From Acanthosepion esculentum (taxonomy: Eukaryota > Mollusca > Cephalopoda > Sepiida > Sepiidae), in NCBI GenBank assembly GCA_964036315.1, contig OZ038496.1:15935149-15999148 (forward strand): a stretch of DNA of 64,000 bases. Direction: 5' to 3'. Of the stretch, positions 54,471 through 64,000 are shown piece by piece (the stretch's first letter is position 1; each line of letters begins with the position of its first letter). A model generated the notes under the pieces. It was given only the letters and a program-made list of their open reading frames with translations, made no database searches and was not told where the DNA came from. The translations under genes and the position numbers were made by a program.

Positions 54471-55588
54471 ATTTCGTTTTGATTGCATAAAAAGTGGGGA
54501 AAAGACACTACTTGCTTTCAGTAAGAAAATGGAAGAAAGAAAGTAAAATAGAAGTGGGGAGAGAGAATCAGATTAAGTTAATAAGAACAGATACTACACT
54601 TGGTATTTACTTACCAGTTCATCCCATATCAAAATGACCTTGTGTCACAAATTGCCACTGTGAGGAGGTCAGTAAATAACCTCCTCACTGCTTGGTTCTG
54701 GAAACCTCTTCAAACCTTTTTGCCACCTGGTGTTGCTACTGGAAAGGGAGATAATTCTAGTAATTTCTTCTGCTAACAACATCAAAAAGCTACAAAAATT
54801 GTAGTTAAAATATTTAAAAACACACTTACAGGACACTTTCTTCAATATTTAAAAAAAAATGTTTATGATGGCAGTAATTCTTGTAGCAAAAAATAAACTG
54901 TTGGGATCTGGCTACCTAGGTTTTTTGTTTTTATCGGAGTGTTAAAATTTCAAACTTTTAACAACAATACATCTTTTAAATGAAACATAAAAAAGGTTAT
55001 TTTCTGGAGGAATAGTAGAAGCAGAACGTCAGTTTAAATAACATTTATATGTTCTTTTCAGAAATATTCAATAACAATAAAATGTTTAATTTTCCTTGCA
55101 GTGAATTTTGTTTTATCAAGTAATTAAATGTTCGGAGAGATATGATGGTCAGCTTAATGTTTCTGTCGGTGCATAAACAAAGCCTTAGTCATCAGCTGCT
55201 GGTTTATCTCTTCCATTATGAACATGTGTGTGGTTGTGTGTGTATGCACATGTAGATCAAACTGGCCTCTGAAATTGTTTTGAACCCTGAGAAACAGTAT
55301 GCTTCTTTTTTTTATATCTGTAAGGGAGATTCAAAATCTAATTTCACATTTTGAATACAAAGTTTTTATTAGAAAATAATTTCACACTGCTTTGTGAAAA
55401 TCTTTTTGGGAATTGAATTTGTGGGGGAGGTGAAGGGAGTTATTGTTATTTTCTAAATGGTCCAAAAGTAACACATGTTAGGTCTGAAACTATGTCAGCA
55501 AATATTTTGACAGTATTTGCCCTGGTAATTATTGTTTATTAAACAAACTTAATGGGATGTTATTGGTTGAAAAACATAATTCCTATAA

Positions 55589-56154
55589 CAGGGGTGGGCA
55601 ACCTTTTTGAGAGTGTGTGCCAAAACCGGCCAAATCTCTGACACAAAATTTTTCCATGTGCCAACAAATATTTGTGAAACCTCAAAACTAGCAGCAATTA
55701 AGTTGGACTGGGCCTATCTGAAATAAATTTCATAAATGTTTCAGCCTGTTTTTTTTGTCTTGTTCAGTTCATGAGAAATTCATTCTCTTTTTTCTTCTTC
55801 AGTTTTTTATTGCTTAAGTTCTTATGAACACTTTCAAACTGTCCCTTAATTAGAAGAAATCCTACAAATGATTGTTTCAGTACAGAAAATGCATAAGGCT
55901 TTATTTTCTTTATTAATGATAACACATTTTTCAGTTCAGCAATTTTAAAATTCTCTAATATCTTCTTCATTTGAATGACATTGATTCTTAGCTAATGATT
56001 GTGACATTCTGCACAATCTGTAAAGGGAAGAAAATAAAAATACATGAGATAATGATATACATGAACGAGGAAAAGAATAAAAGGGAATTGCGTGCCAGAA
56101 AGAAGTCATCGGTGTGCCATGTTTACCACGCATGGCAATGGTTGCCGACCCTTG
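55589..56154. mobile_element. hAT-like non-autonomous element
   Basis: Left end CAGGGGTGGGCAACCTTTTT and right end, reverse-complemented, CAAGGGTCGGCAACCATTG match the CAGGGGT-GGCAACC termini of hAT elements. Flanking octamers do not match, so the element is old or the ends have drifted. The interior minus-strand ORF (55764-55970) has no recognised domain. Confidence 0.7.
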
Positions 56155-56579
56155 CAATAGAGGACCCTCAAAGGTATAATAATGCTCTGCCTTTAAATAT
56201 GGCATTGAGCTGTTTTTATCCTGTGTGCTTTGGTAGCATAATCTCTTTAGGAGTGGCTTACTTTGTACATTACTTGAACTATATGCTGTGATATAGAGGA
56301 CTTTCAGGGCCCAGTATTGTCGAGCGCTATTTTGCTTTTAGTGTTAGGCTTCTAGGGTTTCCCATGCAATCAAACACTTTCTAGGAATGATTTTGATTCT
56401 TTTCTGGTTTTAGTTATTTTTCCCCAAGTAATTTTGATTTTAAGCATTTCCATATTGGTATCCCACCCTTGGTGAGTTTATTTATGCGTGCATATGATGT
56501 ACACATCAGATATCCTCGTTGTAACATCTTTGCTTAGCGGAAATTATAAATTGCCTAATTTCACAAAAACAATTGCCGA

Positions 56580-56991
56580 TTAAATGATGTCTTGCTCAGT
56601 TCACGTGAAATTTATTCTCTACAGTTTTATTGCTTAAGTTTTTATAAAAACTTTCAAACTGTCCCTTAATTAGAAGAAATCCTACAAACAATTGTTTCAG
56701 TACAGAAAATGCACAAGGCTTTATTTTCTTTATTAATCATAACACATTTTTCAGTTCAGTAATTTTAAAATTCTCTAATATCTTCTTCATTTGAATGACA
56801 TTGAATCTTAGCTAATGATTGTGACATTCTGCACAATCTGTAAAGGGAAGAAAATAAAAATACATGAGATAATGATATACATGAAAGAGGAGAAAAAATA
56901 AAAGGGAATCTAATGAATAAGTTTCACATGCCAGAAACAAGTCATTGGTGTGCCATGTTTGGCATGCATGCCAAGGGTTGCTGACTCCTGC
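56580..56991. mobile_element. second, 5'-truncated copy of the hAT-like element
   Basis: AGTTCACGTGAAATTTATTC through GGGTTGCTGACTCCTGC repeats 55755-56154 with about 10% divergence, including AACTGTCCCTTAATTAGAAG and TGATTGTGACATTCTGCAC. 56992-58335 beyond it holds no recognised feature. Confidence 0.85.
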
Positions 56992-58339
56992 CGTATGCTA
57001 CTTCAAATTTGGAGAATTTGGCCAAATAACTTACAAAGAAGTCAAGAAGTTGGCTTATCTTTTGTCTATATATTGACCCTCAAAGCTGCTGCTCATTAGG
57101 GGTTGTGCTAAAAGTGTGTACTACATTTGGTTCTCTGCTGCTGTTTTAATTTCTCAAACTTTTCACTCATTCTGTTATAAAATAGAATATTTCCTTTTTT
57201 TACATGAAATTTATCTTTGCTCATTTTCCCAATTGATAGAAAAAGGGTCCTTATCTTTCCGCTTGTTCTTTTTATTTCTTGTCTCTTGTTTACAATTTGA
57301 CTTTTTTAAAACGTATTTCAGAAAAAAGGTCCCAATCAATGCACTTATCTCTTCTATTTCTTGTTTACAATTTCTTTTTACGATCTCTCTAAAAGGTACA
57401 GTGTGTCCTCAAAGTTACGAAAATAACCTTTTTGATAATGAAAAGGTAGATATTGAACTACAGCAATGGTCACACCCACATATTGATTGGTGAAAGAATA
57501 TATCCTCCTGGAAAGGGACAAGCCCACATTATGTTTTCAGTGAGAGAGAGCCAATGGCTATAGCAGCTTTGCAGGAACATTTTTGTCAGCTAAGTAATTT
57601 TGTGAAATTCCCAAATCTGTTGGTTGTCATATTCACTTGATTTAATAATTTTTCTATTTTTTAAAAATTACCTTAAGGAGTGCATTGATAGTAAACAAGT
57701 CCCTTTCAAGGTTGATAATGGTTGTAGCAGCTTTTGCTTTTACTGTCCGGGCAAGAGATATATTTTTCTGAGTGTAAATTATGCAAGTGTTCATTTGCTC
57801 ATTTTCACTGCTAATTATTGGTTTGGTTTGTCTTACGCCATATTGTAAGAGTTCTTGGATTGCATGGGAAAATATTTGTTGCAGATTACTTCCAAAACAA
57901 AGAGAACAAATCAGGGGCAAAAAGAAAATGTTGAAATCTCGATTTGCAGGTCCTATGTCACAAATCACAATGCACGTAACCAGTCAGAAAAATAACTCAC
58001 TCACTGACAAACACGGTAGCCAAAATGCACAAATTTTGTCTTTTCCCTCCCTGATTTGAGAACACCAACTGCTTTTATCGATTGAGCATTTTTTTTTCAT
58101 TTTTCGCCAACTGGGATAGGATGCACAATATTAGTATATGAAAATACTTTTATGGCGACTCCTGCGACTGATTTGTTTCTAATTTGAATATTCCATCTGC
58201 AGTATATCATACAGAATATATACCCATTTTTTCGGTAAATAGCTTTCTTTTTTGCCATGGTTTCTGTTGTAGGATACACGCGACATGCTGTTGCTTGGTT
58301 TGATGAGGTAATTTGCTGTTTTCTTTGCTATACATAGTA

Positions 58340-58970
58340 ATGTTAATGGGTTATTTAATGCCAACAAGATTTTTTTTGCTGGTAATATTTTTTTTCAAAA
58401 AGTATTTTTGGTAATGTTTTTTCCAAAAATGTAATGCTGGTAATATTTTTTTTCAAAAAGTATTTTTGGTAATGCTTTTTCCAAAAATGTAATGCTGGTA
58501 ATATTTTTTTTCAAAAAGTATTTTTGGTAATGTTTTTTTCCAAAAATGTAATGCTGGTAATATTTTTTTTCAAAAAGTATTTTTGGTAATGTTTTTTCCA
58601 AAAATGTAATGCTGGTAATATTTTTTTTCAAAAAGTATTTTTGGTAATGTTTTTTCCAAAAATGTAATGCTGGTAATATTTTTTCAAAAAAAGTATCGCT
58701 GGTAATAATGCATTGCTGGTAATAATTTTTTACAAAAATGTTTTGCTGGTATTAAAACCTATTTTTACACGTTTTGATCTCAGTTTGAAGGGTAATTATT
58801 TGCCCATATCTGGGACCCTAACACCAGCAATTAAGAGGTGGTTACACACTCCTCAAAACCTCCTGATCAGAGGCCTTGCTGCCGGATGTAGTTTATTTTC
58901 TTACCCAGGAGGCGGATGTAGTTTATCATTTTATCCAGGATGCGGATGTAGTTTATTGTCATACCCAGGA
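58340..58970 (+). repeat. dispersed repeat X, copy 2, with 60-bp tandem expansion
   Basis: Same start and end as copy 1 (GGGTTATTTAATGCCAAC; ACCTCCTGATCAGAGGCC). Here the middle is expanded to about six units of GGTAATATTTTTTTTCAAAA + AGTATTTTTGGTAATG + CCAAAAATGTAATGCT. Confidence 0.88.
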
Positions 58971-59058
58971 TGATGTTAATTACTGTAGCATATCAGTGAC
59001 AAGGGATTTATTAAGGTATTTGGATTAATACTTACATTTTTTATTATTTCTTTTTAAG

Positions 59059-59127
59059 GAATGTGTTGAGTCAACAATCAACCAGATGACCCAGCAGCTT
59101 AAAGAAAACTTCTCAACAGAAATTTAA
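59059..59127 (+). CDS. possible terminal coding exon of an unidentified gene
   Basis: A pyrimidine-rich tract ending TTTTTAAG at 59058 is followed by 22 codons and a stop (ECVESTINQMTQQLKENFST, then EI, TAA at 59125-59127). The stretch is richer in G+C and in polar, helix-forming residues than chance frames nearby and is not repeated elsewhere in the window. The phase suits the candidate exon at 46645-46692. I do not recognise the protein. No AATAAA is seen in the next 150 bp before a LINE begins. It could equally be a chance ORF end. Confidence 0.3.
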   Translation, partial: ECVESTINQMTQQLKENFSTEI

Positions 59128-59385
59128 CTGTTGTAGGGAAATACATTTGAAACATTAGGAAAATCAATGACAGGGATTTCTTTGGCTAAGCCAGAGATAG
59201 ATGTTCTATTATTTAACATAATATTTATGTCTGTTATCTAAATGTAATTCAAGAAAATAATTATAAAAATATATTCTTCTTCTATGCACCATGCCCCTTC
59301 AGGACGTGGGCAATCATGGCTCTCTACAATTTCCTGTTCTTTGTAGCCCTTAGTAAAGGTTGTTTGTTTGCTATATCACTTAATA

Positions 59386-59757
59386 CCTTTATGCTATTTA
59401 CATTGTTTGGACTGTTGTCCTAGTCTTCATTGTCATATTCTTGGCGTTTCGGCCGTTGTATGCTCCAGCCTTCTTTAGGTGATATACATCGGAATTTCAA
59501 ACTGAACCCTTCATTTAGCCCACTGGGGTAGATTGTTCTCGTTTCATGTGTTTTCTGGATATCTCAGTTTCAGTTATTTCCCTTTAGAAATCCCACTCTC
59601 CAAGGGTTCAAAATTCCAACATCTATCACCTGAAGAAGGCCAGAGTGTACAACGACCGAAACGTTGTGAATATTACAATGAAGATGAGGATAATAGTACA
59701 AAAAATGTAAATAGTGTAAATAGTTACAATACTTCATCTCTGGAATATAGACAGACA
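59386..59757. mobile_element. SINE-A, foldback copy, inside LINE-D
   Basis: 59386-59600 is reverse-complement tail and body (GGCGTTTCGGCCGTTG, CTGGGGTAGATTGTTC). 59605-59757 is forward body and tail (GGGTTCAAAATTCCAAC, CACCTGAAGAAGGCCAGAG, GGAATATAGACAG). The tRNA-like part is lost. CACTTA flanks both sides (short putative target duplication). Confidence 0.85.
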
Positions 59758-59893
59758 CTTATTCCCTGTTCTGCCTTCTATTTACACAAGCTCGTTAGGA
59801 AGGTTATGTGCTGCATTACTCTGTCTCTCTTACTTTCAATATGTCCTGTGAGTATCAAATTTCCTAAGCTCTCTTTCCTTATTATGTGCCCTA

Positions 59894-60190
59894 GAAGTTA
59901 AGCAAATTTTAGCCTGGTCAGTACCTAGATGGGTAACTGCTTGGGAATACCAGGTGCTGTAAGCTTGGATGTGCGAGTGATGTAATGGATAATGGCTCAG
60001 AATTTGAAATCTGGGTTCCAATTCTAGTAAGGTTTGTTGCATTCACTTATGCACAAATACCTTTGTGAAAGGAATGAATCCACTTCTTCCTCCCAGCTAT
60101 GGGTTAATTAGTAGGACTCGTATCAATAAATCATTATTTTCTCTAAAACATCTTTTGTAATCTAAAAATATTTTCTGGCTTTAACTCTTA
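59894..60190 (+). mobile_element. 5S-tRNA composite SINE, copy 1 (5'-truncated)
   Basis: 59894-59966 is the 3' 73 nt of 5S rRNA (AAGTTAAGCAAATTTTAGCC, GTACCTAGATGGGTAACTG, GGGAATACCAGGTGCTGTAA). A tRNA-like unit follows (GTGATGTAATGGATAATGGC, B-box-like GGGTTCCAATTCTAG), then SINE-B body (CACTTATGCACAAATACC, CTCCCAGCTATGGGTTAA) and a tail ending TTTTCTGGCTTTAAC. Confidence 0.88.
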
Positions 60191-60699
60191 AAAATTTCAA
60201 CTATCACTTTCTGATGCTATGTATATGCATCTGTTTTGTTCCTATTTTCTCTAAAACTTCCTTGTTGCTCACATGTTCAGTCCATGATATTCTTAATATC
60301 AAATTGTAGAACAATATTTCTTCATATGTGATGATTTTTCATAAAAAATTTACTTAATTTTTGGAGTCTTTTTATCAATGTTTATTTCAGCACAAATAAA
60401 CATATATCCTTTGTTGGAATGATGCCGTGTGTTCCAGAAGTCAAAACAAGTCACCATTTTTCTTCTCTAATCTGATGAATCCTGACATTTTTTTCCTTTG
60501 AATGGGGGTGTAGTGGGAGCTTGGACGTGCTTTGAAGAGTTTGTGGACTGTAAACAAATTTAGAGGAAACATCTCTACAAACATTTCACTGTAGCAGCAA
60601 TGGACACTGACAGCAATAAATATACACATTGAAAGTGAAGCAGAAAATATGACTGACTCTTGTCAAGGTTAATAATGGCTGTAACAGCTGGGAAGATAA

Positions 60700-61080
60700 T
60701 ATACTCTATTTGGTGACATATAAGACATATTGGCTTACAGTCATATCATATTGAAACTGGTTTTTATACAGTCACTGAAGTTAAGCAAATTTGAGCCTGG
60801 TCAGTACCTAGATGGGTAACTGCTTGGGAATACCAGGTGCTGTAAGCTTAGATGAGCGAGTGATGTAATGGATAATAGCTCAGAATTGGAAATCAGGGAG
60901 CTGGGTTCCAATTCTAGTAGGGTTTGTTGTATTCACTTATGCACAAATACCTTTGTGAAAGGTATGAATCCACTTCTACCTCCCAGCTATGGGTTAATTA
61001 GTAGGACTTGTATCAGTAAATCATTATTTTCTCTAAAAAACTTGTTTTATTCTAAAAATATTTTCTGGCTTTAACTATTA
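60700..61080 (+). mobile_element. 5S-tRNA composite SINE, copy 2 (full 5S head)
   Basis: 60733-60850 is a nearly complete 5S-like head (GCTTACAGTCATATCATATT, CACTGAAGTTAAGCAAAT, GAGCCTGGTCAGTACC, box C region to GTAAGCTT). It is followed by the same tRNA-like unit, body and tail as copy 1. Confidence 0.9.
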
Positions 61081-61430
61081 ATAATCTCTATTTGGTTGCA
61101 GATAAGATGTATTGAAGCCATTTTTTGTACAATCACTGAAGTTAAGCAACATTGAGCATGGTCAGTATCTAAATGAGTGACCACCTGGTGTTGTAAGCTT
61201 GGATGTACAGGTAGGTGTAATGGATAATGGCTCAGAATTGGAACTTGGAGAACCAAGTTCCAATTCCATATGTGTTCGTTGTATTCACTTATGCACAAAT
61301 ATACTTGGAAAAGGTATGAATCCACCTCTTCTCCTCCAGCTATGGGTTAATTAGTATCATTTGTATCAGTTAATCATTATAACCTCCCAAAAATAAATTC
61401 TTACAGTCAAAAATATTTTCTGGCTTTAAC
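61081..61430 (+). mobile_element. 5S-tRNA composite SINE, copy 3
   Basis: Begins CTCTATTTGGTTGCAGATAA, as copy 2 does upstream of its head. The first half of the 5S head is shortened. 61128-61200 is the 5S 3' half (CACTGAAGTTAAGCAACAT, TGAGTGACCACCTGGTG); then tRNA-like unit, body and tail. It is directly head to tail with copy 2. Confidence 0.88.
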
Positions 61431-61439
61431 CCTTTAACA

Positions 61440-62639
61440 TTCAATAAATATCGGCTTCAAAGTCTCAGTTTTTTTTCAAAGTTTTACCGTTTGCATGACT
61501 TCCTGCATTATTTGCGATGATGTCATCACATATTATGGCAGAGTATACATGAGGAAGGTTACAGTGAGTTGAACGTCAAGAGTTTTGAATGCAAAAGGTT
61601 GATAATCCATAAAAAACTAATTAATCAATATAAGATGTTAGGTAGGTTACTTAGTGTTTCTCTATGCACCTCTTGCCTATATACCATAATTCTTAGTTTA
61701 TAGATTGCTAGAGAGGATGTATTTAAAAAAGCAGAGAAATTCCAGGGAAAAAAAAAATTTAATGTATAAAACGCATCTGATTTTCATGTATAAAACGCAC
61801 CTGGTTTTACAGCAAAGAAGATAACCAAAACTTGTGAAAAAGAAAGAGCAAAAATGAAAAAAAAAAAAACTGACATTTTGTTTACTTTTGTCATTCATAA
61901 GAATTACAAAAATGTAATAATGATTCTTGTGGTGTAAGATCGCCAAATCACTAAAAAACACACTGAGAAAATAAATCAAAATAAAATTAATAAATATTAA
62001 TTTCCTTGTTTAGTTTAAATTTTTTTCTGAGGAATTTCTTTCCAAATTATTTGTGTAGTTCTGAAAACACTGAAAAGAATCCAAGTCATTTTTCTGGGTT
62101 CATGGGCATCCGAGATCAGAGTGGAAGGTTGTCCGAGCCGAACCCTTCAAATTCACCTTCTTTCACTGTCTGGTTGGGGTACAGAGCTATATAGTATGTA
62201 TCATTGGTGTGATTGTCATCATTGTTGATTTCTTGTGGTACCTCTTTTTAACCAAGCCCCCCCCCCACCCCACTGCATACAGGATGTTATTTTTGATGCC
62301 CTTAAGTTTTTTTGAGATGCAGCATTTCTTGAAGTCTTTGACAATGACAGATGCATCCAATAAATCCCAGGTGTCAACGATCCACCTGCAGATGTCTTCA
62401 AGTTCTGGTTTTTCTCATTTTGCCTTCCATTATGTTGGTGTGATTTATCACCCTTTATTGCAATACACAATTAGATAAATATTAACTCTCCTGTCAACAA
62501 ATAAATAAAATTTGACCCCATTTTGTCTGTTTTAAATTCTGGAAAAAAATGTGATTGAGTTCTAAACAAAAGTATAAGACATGGCAAACTTCTGGACATG
62601 ATGTTGAATGAAAAACACTGAGTCTGAAACACACGGGAT
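61440..62639. other. no feature recognised
   Basis: AT-rich. It includes a small direct repeat (ATGTATAAAACGCA twice, 61762-61800) and a C-tract at 62259. No exon or transposon signature was seen. Confidence 0.55.
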
Positions 62640-62945
62640 TATGCTATATCTGTGAGTCCCAGATTTTCCAAGCCTTTTTTCCTCATTGTTTTCTAGAAAT
62701 TCCAGCTATCTTTTTTCTAAGCATAAGTGTGCTTTTCATTTCCTTTTTCTCTAAAACTTCATCATTGCTACATGTTCGCTCCATGGTATTCTCAGCATCC
62801 TTCTGTAGAACCATATTTCTATTGCTTCAAGTCTCTTCACCTGTGAGGAGATTGTCCAGTATTCACTGTCATATAGGAGGACTGATATTGTGTTACAGTT
62901 CAGTACTCTTTTTCTTTTTTTTTTTGTTTCCAACAAAATTTTAGG
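62640..62945 (-). pseudogene. LINE-D C-terminal fragment
   Basis: The minus strand reads KKRKRVLNCNTISVLLYDSE, YWTISSQVKRLEAIEIWFYR and RMLRIPWSEHVAMMK, the C-terminal block also present in the copy at 16384-17792. 5' and 3' parts are missing. Confidence 0.88.
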
Positions 62946-62978
62946 TTACTAATTTCAAGTTACCAAGTATATAAGTCA

Positions 62979-63846
62979 TATGTTCTCAACCGGGATCCAT
63001 ATAGGCCCCAGTAACATTACTGGGGGTCCACACACAAAAAAAGCAAATTTATGGTTCATAGTAATATTTTAATTGTCCATAGAACAATTTCACTTTGGAT
63101 CAGTTATTACAACTGAGAATTTCTACAGTAATCTACCCCATGTTAAAATACTAAAAATAGAAAAACGACTCTAAAACTAGCAGAAAACAAGATCAAGCGA
63201 TGTAAGTTAGCATACCTTTTACTCTACCAGATGTTTTGACTGTAAAAGTTGAATAAAAGCCGAGAAGATTATATAAAGAAAGGATTATGTATATATATAT
63301 GAAGGAAAATGATGTAAAGATTATAATGTATCATATAAATTAATTTAATAGATTAATAATAAATAATAATATCTATTTTAAATATTAATAAAATATTAAT
63401 ATATTAATATAGATTAATTAAAATATTAAAAAAATAGAATATTAATAATAAAATTAGTGTAATATATAAATTATATTAGGATTAAAGGAAGGATTAATAG
63501 TATTAACCTCTTCAACAAGATTAATCTCAGGCATCTCATTGAATAATTTTTTTAATTTACTAATTACTCACCTATTTTGAAAATTGTTTATTATGAGTTA
63601 TTTTACAAGTGTACATAAATATTCCATAGAATTTAGTTGTTAAATAAAAGTTTTTTTTTTATTAAATTACTTTTACTTCAAAATAAATCATATACATTTA
63701 CTATTTCTATAATGCAATTCCTAAGCTTATCTATTAGTAAAAAATAACATACGCTTTTTTTTTTTCATCGAATGGTTATGGGAGTCCATCAAAAAGAATT
63801 AAAAGTAAAAGTGGTCCAGAATTAAAAACTGGTTGTGAACCATTAA
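62979..63846. mobile_element. hAT-like non-autonomous element (GGTTCTCAACC type)
   Basis: Left TGTTCTCAACCGGGATCC and right, reverse-complemented, ATGGTTCACAACCAGTTTTT are hAT-style ends, followed inside by GGGGGTCCACACAC and by GTGGTCCAGAATTAAAAAC near the right end. No transposase. The AT-rich interior contains ATTAATA repeats. Confidence 0.6.
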
Positions 63847-64000
63847 TTTAGCTGAACGGACATGTTGGCTGTTTGGTCATTTGAAAAGAGTGAATATTAA
63901 AAAAAAAAAGTTGGTCGTCAGTAATTAATGCAAATGTTACTGATATAGATATATTATTTCCTTGTACACATTTTTTAAAATTAAACTCTTTTAGATTTGA

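Larger units (their letters stand above)
59270..60305 (-). pseudogene. LINE-D fragment split by two SINEs
   Basis: LINE-D 3' sequence (complement) occupies 59270-59385, 59758-59893 and 60195-60305 in consistent order: ATCATGGCTCTCTACAATTT, then AGTATCAAATTTCCTAAGC, then CTTTCTGATGCTATGTATATG and GTCCATGATATTCTTAATAT. The gaps are exactly a SINE-A and a 5S-tRNA SINE. Confidence 0.8.

Noticed and set aside
55764..55970. Lys-rich minus-strand ORF inside the hAT-like element
   Set aside because: Considered as a transposase remnant, but no hAT block (such as the C-terminal dimerisation motif) is visible, and the second copy at 56580 does not keep the frame.
57116..57493. 125-codon plus-strand ORF, hydrophobic
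   Set aside because: Leu/Phe/Ser-rich as expected from T-rich DNA; no signal, domain or splice context that would support a gene.

Overview
This looks like nuclear DNA from a large, AT-rich, repeat-dominated animal genome. The mixture of long (TA)n arrays, tRNA-derived SINEs, 5S rRNA-derived SINE heads, Penelope-like elements (PLEs), CR1/RTE-type LINE fragments and mariner, hAT and Helitron relics fits a mollusc, most likely a cephalopod. That assignment is by resemblance and cannot be proven from the window. There is no prokaryotic-style gene, no operon, and no long intact ORF that is not low-complexity. The longest ORFs (38.6-39.2 kb, 13.3-14.0 kb) are translations of simple repeats. The only candidates for host coding sequence are two short exon-like islands, at 46645-46692 and 59059-59127.

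Layout. 0-9 kb: an internally deleted mariner, a foldback SINE, a 5S rRNA-like pseudogene, a hAT MITE with a perfect 8-bp target duplication, and two minisatellites (6.2-7.3 kb and a 93-bp array at 7.8-8.9 kb). 9-13 kb: fragments of a LINE endonuclease and a mariner, then a PLE GIY-YIG fragment followed by a hammerhead-ribozyme-like relic, then the first of four small hammerhead-like hairpin elements embedded in (AT)n. 13-18.8 kb: pyrimidine minisatellite, foldback SINE interrupted by a Helitron-like element, a 235-bp repeat array broken by a LINE and by a solo LTR with a TATA box. 18.8-25.6 kb: mostly unique AT-rich DNA with a foldback SINE carrying a 16-bp target duplication and a 1.3-kb palindrome. 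25.6-35.4 kb: nested SINEs and LINEs, a degenerate LINE inside pogo-like inverted termini, and a 207-bp in-frame tandem quadruplication of a LINE C-terminal segment. 35.4-39.5 kb: PLE fragments and three palindromic hammerhead-like elements in long (AT)n tracts. 39.5-50 kb: LINE ends, a mariner split by a foldback SINE with a 12-bp target duplication, a minisatellite derived from a SINE, a second solo LTR, a 0.55-kb palindrome, a second mariner copy sharing the 5' copy's deletion, and a Ty3/Gypsy pol fragment. 50-64 kb: LINE ends paired with the AT-rich repeat, hAT-like elements, a cluster of 5S-tRNA composite SINEs, and unique DNA.

The coherent theme is inverted-repeat (foldback) architecture. 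At least six copies of one tRNA-derived SINE are head-to-head duplications, two of them with a single flanking target duplication. Three of the four hammerhead-like elements are back-to-back palindromes. Two further large palindromes have no recognisable transposase. Together with hammerhead-like motifs in PLE DNA, in the small (AT)n-embedded elements and possibly in the SINE core, this suggests a population of retroelements that use ribozymes and replicate through self-primed hairpin intermediates. That mechanism is inference.

Names used below: SINE-A (tRNA-derived, often foldback), SINE-B (tRNA-derived, sometimes with a 5S rRNA head), LINE-D (APE-type endonuclease-reverse transcriptase LINE), LINE-L (5'-truncated LINE family recognised by its C-terminal LWN-type motif and 3' end), repeat X and repeat Z (unclassified dispersed repeats).
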